From positions 382,752 to 446,751 of the forward strand of contig NW_003314283.1 in NCBI RefSeq assembly GCF_000143415.4: 64,000 nucleotides of DNA, in the 5' to 3' direction. Positions 42,691 through 54,446 of the stretch are shown here, in pieces (within the stretch, counting starts at the first letter, position 1; each line of letters opens with the position of its first letter). Made by a program: the position numbers and the translations under genes. Origin of the DNA: Selaginella moellendorffii. Its lineage: Eukaryota > Streptophyta > Lycopodiopsida > Selaginellales > Selaginellaceae. The notes beneath the pieces were generated by a model that saw only the letters and a list, made by a program, of their open reading frames with translations, ran no database searches and was not told the origin of the DNA.

Positions 42691-45600
42691 ATGGCACTGG
42701 GGAACGGTGTTTTGGGTGTTCTCAAGGAAGAGAAGAATAAGTGGGAGAGGAGAGCTCCGCTCACGCCGACACACTGTGGAAGGCTGCTGCGAAGTGGAGC
42801 TGTGGAGAGAATCATCGTCCAGCCATGCAGCAAGCGGATTCACAGAGACTACGAGTATGAGGACGCTGGCTGCGAGGTCTCGGAGGACTTATCTCAATGT
42901 GGTCTTATTCTGGGGGTCAAGCAACCCAAGGTCTGTGTGTTGGATTCTTTCGTTTTTCATTGTTGCTTGCTTTTCTCTGTCTTGCAGCTTGGCACTCTGC
43001 TGGAAGACAGGGCTTATGGATTTTTTTCTCACACCCACAAAGCACAGCCTCAAAACATGCCTCTCCTGGACGAGGTAAGCGAGAAAACGAGCTTGTATAT
43101 TCAATCTGGCTATCCATTTCTCGTGGTCAGGTGCTTGGAAAGCGTGTTTTACTCTACGACTATGAGCTTATTGTCGACGATCATGGTAAACGACTTGTTG
43201 CGTTTGGGGAGTACGCTGGAAGAGCCGGAATGATTGATTTTTTTCGGGGGCTTGGTGAAAGTAAGCCGTTTGATTTTGTGTTGTTTACAGAAGATTGATG
43301 ATTGAAATTTGTAGGACTTTTGAGCCTCGGGTACTCAACGCCGTTTGTTTCGTTGGGGTCCTCGTATATGTACATGTCATTGAGTGCGGCTAAAGCTGCA
43401 GTGCTCATGGTCGGGGATGCCATTTCAAGCAGTGGTCTTCCACAGGAATTGTGTCCGCTGGTGTTTGTATTTACCGGTTCTGGAAATGGTAAGACTTTTC
43501 TTTGTGTACATGGTAACAGATTTTTCGTTCTTTTTGCCAGTTTCACGAGGTGCTCAGGAGATTTTGAATCTTCTTCCGCATGAGTATGTGCACCCTTCCC
43601 AACTTAAGGTTTGGTGAACAGTTATGTTAGGAAAAAAACCATTTACCGTTCATCTGTGTGTCTGTGTCATAAGGATCTGTCAAACCGACGGATAAGCAAC
43701 CGAAAAGTTTATGCTTCTGTAGTTACTGCGGAGCATATGGTGATACCGAACAACCCCGGGAAACAGTTTAACAAAGTCAGTTTTCATGTGCGTATTCTGT
43801 TGCTAAAATTTCAGTTGCAGGCTGATTACTATGCACATCCCGAGGATTATCATTCAACATTCCACGAGACAATAGCCCCATTTGCGTCTGTGATTGGTAA
43901 TATTTTCTAGAAAAACCTAGAAACCTCAATGCTGATACTTTTATTTTCATCATTTTGCAGTGAATTGTATGTACTGGGAGCATCGATATCCGCAGCTTCT
44001 GACCAACAATCAGTTGCAAGACATGTTTGATAAGCATGCTTCAGAATGTAGGCTATTGGGAGTCTGTGACATAACTTGCGACGTTGAAGGTTCAATCGAG
44101 TGCCTTAAATCAACGACGTGCATCGAGCAACCATATTTCAGGCACATTTTTTTTAAAAAATTTTTTTAATTGACGTGATTTACTTTCTCCTTGGATCGCA
44201 GATACAATCCTGTTACACGTTCGCATCACACGGACCTGGATGGTGAGGGATTACTATTCTTGGCTGTCGACATTCTTCCCACTGAATTTGCAAAAGAGGT
44301 ACACAGGTCTTCACGTGTTTTTAGATTGTTATTATAATCATGCAACAGGCCACCGCGCATTTTGGGAATGTGTTGCAACCTTTTATCAGCACAATGGCAC
44401 GGTGTAAGAATCCCATGGAGGCCGTATCGCCGCTGAGACGAGCATGCATTGCTCACAGTGGCCACCTTAGCCAATTGTTCGACTACATCCAGCGTATTCG
44501 AAATTCTGAAGCTCGGTAAGTTTTCTTACTTTTTTCTCAATGTCGCTGTTTCACTTTTAAGTGATCATGCAGGCTGATGAACGGCACAAGCACATTCACA
44601 ACGAAGGTAAAAAGCATGACTTAAGAAAATCTAAACAGATGTTTTCTAAAACCAGGTGTCACTTAGTGGTCATCTGTTTGACAAGTTTCTGATAAACGAA
44701 GCTTTGGACGTGATTGAAGCAGCTGGAGGCAAATTCCAAATTGCGACGTGCCAGATTGGTCAAACGTGTGATGCCATTTCTTATGCAGAGATTGAAGTAC
44801 GTATGCTTTTTCTCCTGTGAACATATAAGATTTTTGCATTCCAGGTTGCAGCAGAATCAGAAGAGAACTTAAGCCGCATTGTGGACGCTTTATCTACGAT
44901 GGCAACGGGTTCTACAGGAGAGAATCATTGTTCTGAAAAAGCTTCAGTTGTTTCAGAATATACGAACATTCTTATTCTCGGAGCCGGGAGAATGTGTGAG
45001 CCTACATTGATGTACCTCACTGAAAATGCGTTCGAGGACTACGCTGATACGTCAAAGCCGCCCAAGCAAGTTTTTGTTCACGTTGGATCGTTGTATCTTG
45101 AAGACGCATCCAAGGTATGCTTGTCAAGAAGGGAATATATCTTTCCAACTTCTTATTTTCTAATGTATCAGGTGGTTGAGGGTGTCGAAAACGCTCTAGC
45201 AATACAGATTGACGTAATGGATGAGCAACAGCTAAAGAGTCAAGTACAAAAGGTTTTTCCCGGTTTTCATCTTTTTACCTTCCAAAGAAATAATCATATT
45301 GCTTTTCCTCCAGGTTGAAGTTGTGATCAGTTTACTGCCTCCAAGTTTCCACGAGAGAGTCGCGGTTGCCTGCATTGAAGTAAACTGTTCTTCTCTTTTC
45401 TTTTATCCATTTTCACTAATCTTTCTATTCTAGTTAAAAAAGCACCTGGTGACAGCAAGCTATGTAAGCAAAGATATGGCTCTTCTTGATTCAAGAGCTC
45501 AAGCGGCAGGAGTGACATTACTTTGCGAGATGGGGTTGGATCCAGGAATCGGTTCGTATGACGACTTGTGTCTTGTTTTCTAAATGCTTCTTTTGTTTGT

Positions 45601-46980
45601 CTAGACCACATGATGGCAATGAAAATGATAGATGCATCTCATGAAAGAGGAGACAAAGTTCGCGTGTTTGAATCGTACTGTGGGGGGCTTCCATCACCTG
45701 AAGCTGCCAATAATCCTTTAGCATACAAGTTCAGGTACTTCAATGTGTCATCTTTTTTGTCTGCCTCACAAGGAGATATGTCGTGTAGCTGGAACCCGAC
45801 CGGAGCTATCAAGGCAGGAAGGAATGCTGCTACCTACAAGCACGAAAACAAAATCATCAGAGTCCCCGGTGAGTTCCCTTTCTCCCGGCGCTTTTCTTTT
45901 GACGAGTAGCTTTTCTTTCCAGGCGAACGTCTTTTCGGCGCTGCTGTTTCTTTTAGAATTCCGCAGTACCCAGCTTATGCTCTGGAAGTGCTACCGAACA
46001 GGGACTCCTTAATGTATGGTGACTTGTATGGCATCTCCCAGGAAGCTGCGACAATTTTCAGAGGGACTTTACGCTATGAAGGTGAACAGCGTTATTTCTA
46101 TTTGAACATTTGTCACTTTCGGCCTTTGTAGGATTTGGTCAGATAATGGACACTTTGGGGAAGCTAGGATATTACAATTCTGACAATCATCCGCTCTTGG
46201 CTTCTTCAACGGAAACTACATATGCTGCAGTTCTCGAAGCATTGATTCTGCAACTGTCAACCAGTTACAATGGTTTATGTGCGGAGGAGCTTGCTCGTAT
46301 CATCTCCTCGGACAACTTGGATGTGGCGAAGCGCGTGCTAAGCTGCATAAGGTTGCATATGCTACTCTATCTTAACAACGTAATAATGTAAGTACTAATG
46401 CTGATATTTACAGGTTTCTGGGGTTGGACTCCCAAGAAATAGTTCCAAGGTCATGCAAATCAGCTTTCGAGGTTCTCTGCTCGCGAATGGAAGAAAAACT
46501 TGTCTTCCGTGCTAATGAACAGGTATTTGTATACCAGTTGTTGTTTTGGTTGAACCTTTGTTTTTAATCTTATGCAGGATCTAGTTCTTTTGCATCATGA
46601 ACTGGAGGTAGTGTACGAAGACTCGAGATCAGCTGAAAGACACTCGGCAACTTTAGTTGCTGTTGGAGAGAGTTGTAATCAGCTTAAAAACGAGTCACGT
46701 AGGCCGCATTCTGCAATGGCTCGAACAGTTGGTCTCACGGTAGCCATAGGTGCCGAGGTAAAGTTGAGGCTAGCAACGTCTCTCTCTAACAGGCTCGCTT
46801 TGCAGCTACTGTTTACTGGCAGACTTAAGTCCAGGGGAGTCATTCGTCCACTTCAACCAGAAGTCTATGTTCCAGGTATGTCTTACGATTTTGTCGAGAC
46901 AAACTAGAGCCTAACACAAGGATGAAGGTTTGGAGATTCTAGGAAAGCTTGGTCTGGGAGTTGTAGAAAGCGTCGTTTGA
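42691..46980 (+). CDS. LKR/SDH: bifunctional lysine-ketoglutarate reductase / saccharopine dehydrogenase
   Basis: Twenty-four exons: 42691-42930, 42988-43074, 43131-43260, 43315-43488, 43541-43608, 43674-43775, 43821-43896, 43961-44141, 44202-44298, 44349-44515, 44573-44606, 44656-44796, 44845-45114, 45172-45252, 45314-45379, 45434-45551, 45605-45734, 45789-45868, 45923-46081, 46132-46351, 46414-46522, 46578-46757, 46806-46875, 46928-46980. The product has 1010 residues. The N-terminal half is LKR (KWERRAPLTPTHCGRLL, FFSHTHKAQPQNMPLLDE, VNCMYWEHR). The C-terminal half is SDH, with NADP-binding ILILGAGRMCEP, GLDPGIDHMMAMKMI and YCGGLPSPEAANNPLAYKF. The two steps convert lysine to aminoadipate semialdehyde. 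The intron after exon 8 starts with GC; acceptors of exons 6 and 24 are weak. Confidence 0.95.
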
Positions 46981-47092
46981 AACGAGCAGGTGGCATTATT
47001 TTATATTTGAAAACTTCTCACGCTTTCCTGATACGTATCTGATCCAGGAATCGCTGGGTGTTGGCAAAAACAATAGAGTGAGGTATGTGTGC

Positions 47093-48515
47093 CTATCTTG
47101 CTCTCTCTGTCAGGATTTTGACTCCCACATACCTGCATAGATACAGTATCTTATCTCACCATAAATCCAAAGCGTTCTCACCTTCCGAGCATCAAAATCG
47201 TAGCTTGCGGAATTGTTCCCGGCGAGTATTTGAACGTAGAGCCATCCACCACTCTGAGTCCTTTAATTCCCAGAACTCTATAGTCCGAGTCCACAACCTG
47301 TTAACTAAGCAGCCACCGTGGTAGTGCCATATGGTCGTCAAGTGTTCTCTGCAGTAGTTGGCTATGGTGGTGTTTATGGTAGCGGCAAAAGCTGGATTTC
47401 TCCTGTTAGGTGCTCCAACAGTCCCTCCCGATGGTAGAGTCTGGTTATCATAGACAAAAGGCCTGAAAGAGTTTGCGAGTATTACCTCCTCGATCGTGTT
47501 CACCCCTGCAATGCAAGCTTGCAAGTCTCGAGGGTGTTGGAAGTAGTTGAAAGTTACTAACGGATTGTCTCGTACGTGTTTGGATTGCAGAACGAGCGTC
47601 CCGGAAGACAAAGGCCCTGCGACTTTCTCAATTATGTTCCCGGCTCGAGCTCCTGGCACTCCCGTCACGGCAACACCGCAGGCAGCTTCGATAAAATTCC
47701 CGAACGGTGCAGTGATCCCCACGACTTGCGCGAGTGCCGACTCCACTGGCGAAGGTGAGACTATGTTTACGAGGGCTGCTGGATTGTCACTGACTTGCTT
47801 TCCAACTCCAGGCAAGTTGTAAACTACCTTGATCCCCATTGCCGTCAGCTGGTTTGCTGGCCCAACTCCACTCAACAAAAGTAACTGTGGACTTCCTGGT
47901 GTACCTGCGCAGAGAATCACTTCGCCCTGGAGATTTTTCAGCAAGGTGGTCCGTGTTCTCCCGAGAGGATCGCTGTACTTGACTCCATAACTTCGATCTC
48001 CTGCCAAGAGAAAATCCCCAGATCATCTTGCCAGAGGTACGTGTTTGAAACTTCACCTCTGAAGAGAATGAGCTCGACTTGTGCATGCAGCAGGATGTCG
48101 AGGTTGCGCGGATTGGCATAAACGAGTAAATTTGAAGCCGGCCTCCGCGTTCCCTGGTCATCAAAGATCGTTCCTCCGGTCTGGGTCCCGACTTGGAAGT
48201 CGTAACTGGCACCGTTATCAGGAGTGACTCCGGCCTTGATGAGTGGCGAGCCTCCTCTCTCGAGCAAAAGGACTCTAAATTTTTGGGAGAGCGTTGCTGC
48301 TAGCGGACACCCTGCGGTGCCACCTCCGACGACAATATAATCATAGAGCTGTGGATGGAATTTTGAATCTGTAGCTTCGTGCATGGGTGGAAGATTCTGT
48401 GCTGAAAATCCAAAAAAGAAAGCAAAATAAAAGTTAGTGAAACAAAAAGTTCTTTTTCCTTACTTTTGCATGCACTAAGAAGACAAGGAGCTAGGATCAA
48501 AGCCAGGAACGCCAT
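47093..48515 (-). pseudogene. GMC oxidoreductase (HOTHEAD/mandelonitrile-lyase-like), decayed
   Basis: The minus strand codes a signal peptide (MAFLALILAPCLLSAC), a short intron, and then the FAD-binding start YDYIVVGGGTAGCPLAATLS...LLLERGGSP. The frame then jumps without an intron to AGVTPDNGASYDF, skipping roughly 110 residues that in this family include the GGxSxxN flavin motif. Later parts (GGTIFD, YANP, TPGSPQLLLLSGVGP, TIWHYHGGC) are present. After HGGC a small indel shifts the frame before [14 protein letters not shown] last exon gives YVGVKILTERAR and stops at 47095-47093. Both the deletion and the shift argue against a working enzyme. Confidence 0.82.
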
Positions 48516-49080
48516 TTGTTTCTTTTGTCTTTGTTTTTTCAGTGTTAGCATTGTATTTTATCTATCTTCGGTGCAAGTTGGCTACAACGTTGGTAGAAAT
48601 CAGATTATTTTATTGCTTTATTTGTCTTAACTTTTTCTTCATTTTTCCTCCTACTGGTTTAGTGTGTTCTGATCTCCATGGAAACACATATCATTTATTT
48701 TTATTTAGCAAAACTGTGACTCAAGAATTAACCCGAAACACATTGTAAGCAAAACAATAAAAAATGAGAAGAAAAACTTACAAATTTATAAATTAAATCC
48801 TCAGTCAAGAGTAAGATGAGAGAAATAGGATCCTAGGAAATTCACTTAGAACACTTTAAATAACACACTTATAATATTTTTGCTATAAACATCCAAGCCA
48901 TCATCTCCTCTTATTTATTCCATCAGATTCTATAGTTTTCATAGCGAAGGTAGCATGCAGCTTTGCAGTAAGAAGATTTGCATGCTTCCGTATCTACATA
49001 TCTTAGCCAATTGGTAAATGGCCTAAACCTGAGTCTAACTTGTCAAGCCTGAAAGTATTTCTAGATTAAATATAAAATTA

Positions 49081-49111
<31 letters not shown>

Positions 49112-49464
49112 GTAAATTAAAAATTTTAAAGTAAAAGAAAAAATAATATTAAAAAAGAATAAATTGTTCTATGCTAAAATAATTAAAAAATTGAATTTAT
49201 AAAGTTATCTGAATAGTGTTTGAAATCATTTTTATTGACTCCACACCAAATCAAACTAGAAATCATCATACCACTCAAAACCAGCTCAAATTACCACTCC
49301 TCAATATATTTATGAATTATGATCAATCTTGTGTCAATATCTATAATGAAATTACCCACACTACTAGTATCTTTATGTATCTCTATGGAACTATGCTAAC
49401 TTCATTTAAATAGAATGCCAATCATAATTGCATAGAAAAAACCTAAATAAATATTAATATTATT
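48516..49464. other. AT-rich intergenic region with (AAT)n microsatellite
   Basis: Nothing coding is recognised. An (AAT)n run lies at 49081-49105. The gypsy element is inserted in AT-rich DNA at 49465. Confidence 0.6.
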
Positions 49465-49638
49465 TGTGAGGGCCAAGTGTACGGCTACGATGCCGTATAC
49501 TAATATTAGCGTAGTGGATTTTGGTAGCCGTCGGATTGGTTTCAATCCGGACCACTCGCTCCTGTATATAAGCTAGGGTTTTTGGGCTAATGGATATGCA
49601 CATTTCTGTATTCCCTTTCCATATTCCATGCACTCACA
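49465..49638 (+). repeat. 5' LTR of the young gypsy element
   Basis: Starts TGTGAGGGCC and ends CACTCACA. It includes CTGTATATAAGC, a TATA-like core promoter, about 60 bases before the end. It differs from the 3' LTR only at AGCGTAG/AGTGTAG. Confidence 0.95.
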
Positions 49639-49871
49639 TTGGTGGAGGTGAGGGGCACCTTTGATTGTCCCTGGGGAGTGTTTGGATTTGGGATTTTGGT
49701 TTAGATCTAGCTTTTGCATTGTCTAGATCTAGCTTTTTCCATTTCCTTTCTTTTGTTCTTTCCTTTCAGGATTTTGGTTTAGATCTAGCTTTTTGCATTG
49801 TCTAGATCTACCATTTCTTTCCAGCTTTTTGTCATTTCTCTTCTTTTGCTCTTTCTTTTTCATTCATCTTC

Positions 49872-50804
49872 ATGGCCGATCCGCAATCTCCTCCTTTAAC
49901 TCTAGAGCAGCAGTTGGTTCAATTGCTTGATGCTATGCGCTTGCAATTGAACAATCAAACTCAGTTGATGGCGGCGTTCACGGCACATGGTACAACTCCT
50001 CCTGCTTTTGGTGCCAATCCTCGCGTTCGGCCGGAGTTCTTTTGTGGGAATCCTGGGGATGATGTGTACCATTGGTTCGATCACTTCACGGTGATTGCCA
50101 CATATCATTCTTGGGATGATGCTCGACATTTGCGTGAGTTCCCCACATGTCTCCAAGGGACGGCATTGCAGTGGTACAATGGATTGAGCACAGCTACTTG
50201 TGGCAATTGGAGTGTTCTTCCGGATGTCTTCAAACGCGCTTTTGGACACGCCAACGATTGGGATGATGCCTTCCAACAATTGCATCATCTTCGCCAAGGG
50301 CCATCTGAGTCGGTGATGCAATTTGGCGTTCGTTTCCGAAGTCTTTTGCTTTGTGCGGAGCCAAATATGTCGGAGCGGATCAAGCTAGGGATGCTGTGGC
50401 CAGCACTTCATCAAGATCTTGTCGGACTTGTGCATGCACTTGCTCCTGCCACTCTTGACGATGCTCTTCGCTTGGCACAACGTTATGAGACGTCGCCTCT
50501 TCCACTTCTTGCTACACGTCCTTCAGCTCCACTTCCTATGAGTGATGGTCCTGTTCCCATGGAGGTTGATGCTGCTGCTACTCGAGTCCAAGGACAAGGG
50601 CAAGGACGTGGTCGTGGCCGTGACGTTCGTTGCTGGGCGTGTGATGAAGTTGGTCATACTTATCGGCGTTGTCGGCGCTTTCCGGATTGGCGACCTCCAT
50701 TTCCTGGGTGGAGACCTTGGCGTCAGCAACGTCCCGTTGGTGCTGCTGCGGTGGAAGGTTTGGATCCCGAGGTGCATTCGGGAAACGAGGAGTCGCGCGA
50801 GTAA
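49872..50804 (+). CDS. gypsy Gag
   Basis: 310 codons. A retrotransposon gag domain occupies residues ~50-215 (FFCGNPGDDVYHWFDHF, LQGTALQWYNGL, FGVRFRSLL). After an acidic/basic linker comes one CCHC zinc knuckle, CWACDEVGHTYRRC, at ~255-268, the RNA-binding part of nucleocapsid. The T-rich leader between LTR and ATG holds an imperfect ~75-bp direct repeat (GATTTTGGTTTAGATCTAGC). The stop TAA overlaps the pol ATG as TAATG. Confidence 0.93.
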   Translation: MADPQSPPLTLEQQLVQLLDAMRLQLNNQTQLMAAFTAHGTTPPAFGANPRVRPEFFCGNPGDDVYHWFDHFTVIATYHSWDDARHLREFPTCLQGTALQWYNGLSTATCGNWSVLPDVFKRAFGHANDWDDAFQQLHHLRQGPSESVMQFGVRFRSLLLCAEPNMSERIKLGMLWPALHQDLVGLVHALAPATLDDALRLAQRYETSPLPLLATRPSAPLPMSDGPVPMEVDAAATRVQGQGQGRGRGRDVRCWACDEVGHTYRRCRRFPDWRPPFPGWRPWRQQRPVGAAAVEGLDPEVHSGNEESRE

Positions 50805-53320
50805 TGGAGGGACCTTGCGCGAATAAGTTAGTGACCCCTCCATCTTTCTTTCGGGAGTATCATCAAGGGGTTCACTCGGCACCGGTTCATCTAGTGTTTA
50901 CTTTCCAAGCTCGTTTTTATAACAAGAGGTCTCCTATTCTTCTCTCCGTGTTGGTTGATACAGGTTCGAGTTTATCTTCTATTGCTCGACCTGTTGCCAC
51001 ACGTTGTCGTCTACACTTGCGTCGTGCGGTGGATCCAGTTTTCATTCTTTACGGCAACGGCCGTACACATGCATGTGCACGAGATGAGGCGGACCTGGTT
51101 GTGCGTGTGGGCGATCTCGAGCTTGAGTTGCAGTCGTTGCGAGTGGTGCCGAGTCAAGCTTTTGACCTCATTCTTGGTATGGATTGGTTGCAGCACAATC
51201 ATGCCAAGTGTGACTTTGAGGCTTCTCCCCCTTGTCTCATACTTCCTTATGTTTCATCCATTCCTCTCACTTCCGTACCTCTTCGTCCCTCTACTTCTAC
51301 CTCTGCTTCTATTACTTTTGTTCCCCCACTATTTCCTCTTGTGTTTCCATCTTGTTCTACTCTTCCATTTTCCGATCCCTCCGATGATCTTTGTGTTGCA
51401 GTTGTTGACCAGCTCATGAAGGAGTATTCTGATCTCTTTGAATTTGACCTATCGTCTGGGGCCAAGATTGCCACACGTCATCCCATTCCAACCGGGGATG
51501 CTCGTCCAATCAAGGTTCCTGTTCGTCATCGGTCACCCAAGGAGATCAAGATTTTATGTGCAAACGTTAAGGAGATGTTGGAGAAGGGTGTTATTCGGAA
51601 GTCGCGGAGTCCTTGGGCATGTGAACCTCATCTTGTGACGAAGCCTGATGGGAGTATTCGTTTCTGTATCGACTATCGTCCGTTAAATGAAGTGACGATC
51701 CCGGACGTGTACCCTCTTCCTCACACTGCTGATCTCTTGGATCGTCTGGGGCGAAGTCTTTGGTTCACCAAGCTAGATCTTGCTTCTGGGTATTGGCAAG
51801 TACCGATGGCCGAAGAAGATATTCCTAAGACTGCTTTTCGTACACCATTTGGTTTGTACGAGTTTTTGGTGATGCCGTTTGGTTTGAACAATGCTCCAGC
51901 AACTTTTCAGCGGATGATGGACGAGGTTCTTTGCGATATGCCGGAGGTGACGGCTGACTTCATTGATGATGTCTTGATCCACTCGGAGGGGACGTGGGAG
52001 GAGCATGTTCGTGATGTTTGTAAAGTGTTAGATCGGCTACGCGACGTTGGTTTAAAGCTGAAGCGGTCGAAGTGCGTGTTTGGGTCCAAGGACACAACTT
52101 ATCTTGGGTACTGTATTTCTCGTGAGGGTTTGCAAGTTGATCCTGACAAACTTGTGGCTGTTTTAAAGTTCCCTACTCCGAAGTGTGTGAATGATGTGCA
52201 GCGCTTTTTGGGGAAGGTGCAGTATCTTGGTCGTTTTGTGGATCATCTTTCCGATCGCACTACACCATTGCGAGCGTTGCTGAAGCCACCAACGTCATCT
52301 TTCATCTGGTCTCCCGATTGTGAGCGGGCGTTCGTGAATCTCAAAGAGCTATTGACGACTCCTCCGGTTTTGGCATATCCTGACTACACTCGACCTTTTA
52401 TTTTGCGCGTGGATGCTTCTGACATTGGTCTTGGAGGTGTGTTGATGCAAAAGAGCTCGAGTGTGCCTGGTCAGCGCCATCCCATTGCATACATAAGCCG
52501 TACATTACAACCAGCAGAGATGAACTACTCCACGACGGAGAAGGAGTGTTTAGCAGCAGTCTGGGGTTTCGAGAAACTTCATGCATATCTACATGGTTCT
52601 CGGACGTTACTTGAAGGTGACCATGCTGCTGTTACTTCATTATTGAAGCGGAAGAACCTGGTTGGTCGTACGGCTCGATGGGCTTTGAAGCTTCAGATAT
52701 ATGATTTCGATGTTGTTCATCGCCCAGGGAGTTCTATGGCTGATGCTGATGCCCTTTCTCAAGCTCCTCTTCCTTCTCCACTCACTTCTCATGTTTCTGA
52801 CGAACCTGTTGTTCCAGCATCTGTGGATTTTCTAGATGAGGATTCTATGCCGTCGGCAGTTGCTGTCCTTGACGTTCAGTGTCCACAGGGCGTAGAGCAA
52901 GATCTACCTTCTCTTGATGAGGTTCGCGAGGCTCAAAAGATTGAGCCGTGGATTCGAAGGCTTCGAGATGGGTTTGAGAATCCTGCATCACTTGCTGATG
53001 ACTTGCCTTTTCGGCATTTACATTCTCAATATCGCCTTGAAGATGGCCTTCTTTATTTTGTGGGGACGGATCCTGCTGATCATTTACGGCTGGTGGTGCC
53101 TTCGGTGTTTATTCCGCGGTTTCTCCATACCTACCATGATTCTCCTATTCTAGGTGGGCATATGGGACACCGTCGTGTCATCGAGAAGCTGCGCAGATCT
53201 TTCATGCAACGTGATATTATCTGGTATGTGCGTAGCTACGTTTGGTGCCAAGCTCGTAATACTCCCCCTTGTGTTGCGGAAGGACGGTTGGAGTCAATTG
53301 CAGTTTCTCATGGCGTTTGA
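50804..53320 (+). CDS. gypsy Pol: protease, reverse transcriptase, RNase H, start of integrase
   Basis: Translation from the TAATG start at 50804 gives ~838 codons. The aspartic protease has VDTGSS. RT has LDLASGYWQ and the active-site FIDDVLIHS. RNase H has LRVDASDIGLGG and TEKECLAAVWG. The integrase zinc region follows (HTYHDS, GHMGHRRV), but the first Cys of the usual CxxC pair is Tyr here (RSYVWC). The frame stops at 53320, just before the integrase catalytic core, which is open only in another frame. Pol lies in the -1 frame relative to gag. Confidence 0.9.
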   Translation: MEGPCANKLVTPPSFFREYHQGVHSAPVHLVFTFQARFYNKRSPILLSVLVDTGSSLSSIARPVATRCRLHLRRAVDPVFILYGNGRTHACARDEADLVVRVGDLELELQSLRVVPSQAFDLILGMDWLQHNHAKCDFEASPPCLILPYVSSIPLTSVPLRPSTSTSASITFVPPLFPLVFPSCSTLPFSDPSDDLCVAVVDQLMKEYSDLFEFDLSSGAKIATRHPIPTGDARPIKVPVRHRSPKEIKILCANVKEMLEKGVIRKSRSPWACEPHLVTKPDGSIRFCIDYRPLNEVTIPDVYPLPHTADLLDRLGRSLWFTKLDLASGYWQVPMAEEDIPKTAFRTPFGLYEFLVMPFGLNNAPATFQRMMDEVLCDMPEVTADFIDDVLIHSEGTWEEHVRDVCKVLDRLRDVGLKLKRSKCVFGSKDTTYLGYCISREGLQVDPDKLVAVLKFPTPKCVNDVQRFLGKVQYLGRFVDHLSDRTTPLRALLKPPTSSFIWSPDCERAFVNLKELLTTPPVLAYPDYTRPFILRVDASDIGLGGVLMQKSSSVPGQRHPIAYISRTLQPAEMNYSTTEKECLAAVWGFEKLHAYLHGSRTLLEGDHAAVTSLLKRKNLVGRTARWALKLQIYDFDVVHRPGSSMADADALSQAPLPSPLTSHVSDEPVVPASVDFLDEDSMPSAVAVLDVQCPQGVEQDLPSLDEVREAQKIEPWIRRLRDGFENPASLADDLPFRHLHSQYRLEDGLLYFVGTDPADHLRLVVPSVFIPRFLHTYHDSPILGGHMGHRRVIEKLRRSFMQRDIIWYVRSYVWCQARNTPPCVAEGRLESIAVSHGV

Positions 53321-54128
53321 TCTTATGGGACCTTTTCCGCGATCGACTGCTGGCAATGAGTATGTTATTATTGCTTCTGACTACTTGACTCGTTGGGTGG
53401 AAGTTGGTGCTCTTACTAGTGCCTCTGCAACTGCTGTTGGATACTTCCTCCTCAATCGAGTGGTGTTCCAGCATTCTTGTCCAGAGCGGATTCTTTCGGA
53501 TAATGGTCCTGCATTTATGGCTGAGGTATTTCATGTTTTGACATCTCGGTTGGGGATACGCCACACTTTTACAAGTGTTTATCATCCACAATCAGACGGT
53601 CTGGTGGAACGGCTCGTTTGGACATTCAAAGGGATGATTGTGAAGTATGTGAACTTTCAACATTTGGATTGGGATGGTTATTTGCCGTCTCTTCGGTATG
53701 CCTATGTCACAGGGGTGCAGAGTTCTGTTGGTGCTTCACCATATAAACTTCTATATGGTCATGATCCAATATTACCAACAGAGCTGGGTTTACCTTCGCG
53801 ATTGCCACGAGCTCCTGATGCTAGGTCATGGGATCAATATTTGACAAGCATTCTTCCACTTGTCCGAGCAGAGTCTATTGAACACTTAGGCCGCGTACAA
53901 GTGAGACAACAACGGCACTACAATTCCCATCATCGTCCACCTGCGGAGTACAAAGTGGATGATTTGGTGTTAGTCCGTTTTCCCCATCTTATGGTACGTG
54001 GTTTATCTAAAGGGCTCCTTGCACAGTGGAAAGGACCGTATCGGGTGTTGCGGCAAGTTGGATCACAAGTTTATGAGGTTCGGCATGACATTCAGCAGGC
54101 CGATCCTCTGGAGATTGTGCATGTGTAG
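53321..54128 (+). pseudogene. gypsy integrase core, separated from pol by a frameshift
   Basis: In a frame different from pol, it reads FDLMGPFPRS (first Asp), LSDNGPAF (second Asp) and SDGLVERLVWTFK (Glu), with exactly 35 residues between the last two. A C-terminal GPY/F module (WKGPYRVLRQVG) follows. The frame is open from 53154 but only residues after about 53310 look like integrase. A TAG at 54126 falls where related elements continue into RLK, so the C-terminus is also cut. Confidence 0.88.
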
Positions 54129-54272
54129 CGGTTAAAACGCTTCATACAAAGGGATTAGGAGCAGTTAATACCGTCTACAGATCCACCGATGCCTCCTCCT
54201 GACGGTCCTCCAGATCCCGGCCCATCTACAAGAGAACCCTGACGGCCTTCCATTATTCCGAGAGGAGGATGA

Positions 54273-54446
54273 TGTGAGGGCCAAGTGTACGGCTACGATG
54301 CCGTATACTAATATTAGTGTAGTGGATTTTGGTAGCCGTCGGATTGGTTTCAATCCGGACCACTCGCTCCTGTATATAAGCTAGGGTTTTTGGGCTAATG
54401 GATATGCACATTTCTGTATTCCCTTTCCATATTCCATGCACTCACA
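54273..54446 (+). repeat. 3' LTR of the young gypsy element
   Basis: 174 bp, one difference from the 5' LTR. Confidence 0.95.

Larger units (their letters stand above)
49465..54446 (+). mobile_element. young Ty3/gypsy retrotransposon (4982 bp)
   Basis: LTRs of 174 bp (49465-49638 and 54273-54446) differ at one position and have TG...CA ends. Flanks share TATT (49461-49464 and 54447-54450), a probable target duplication of at least 4 bp. A purine-rich tract (AGAGGAGGATGA) precedes the 3' LTR. After the 5' LTR comes TGGTGGAGGTGAGGGGCACC, a possible primer site that does not match initiator tRNA-Met. The order is gag, protease, RT, RNase H, integrase, i.e. Metaviridae-type. A GPY/F motif (KGPYRV) but no chromodomain is seen. 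Integrase is out of frame with pol, so this copy is probably not autonomous. Confidence 0.95.
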
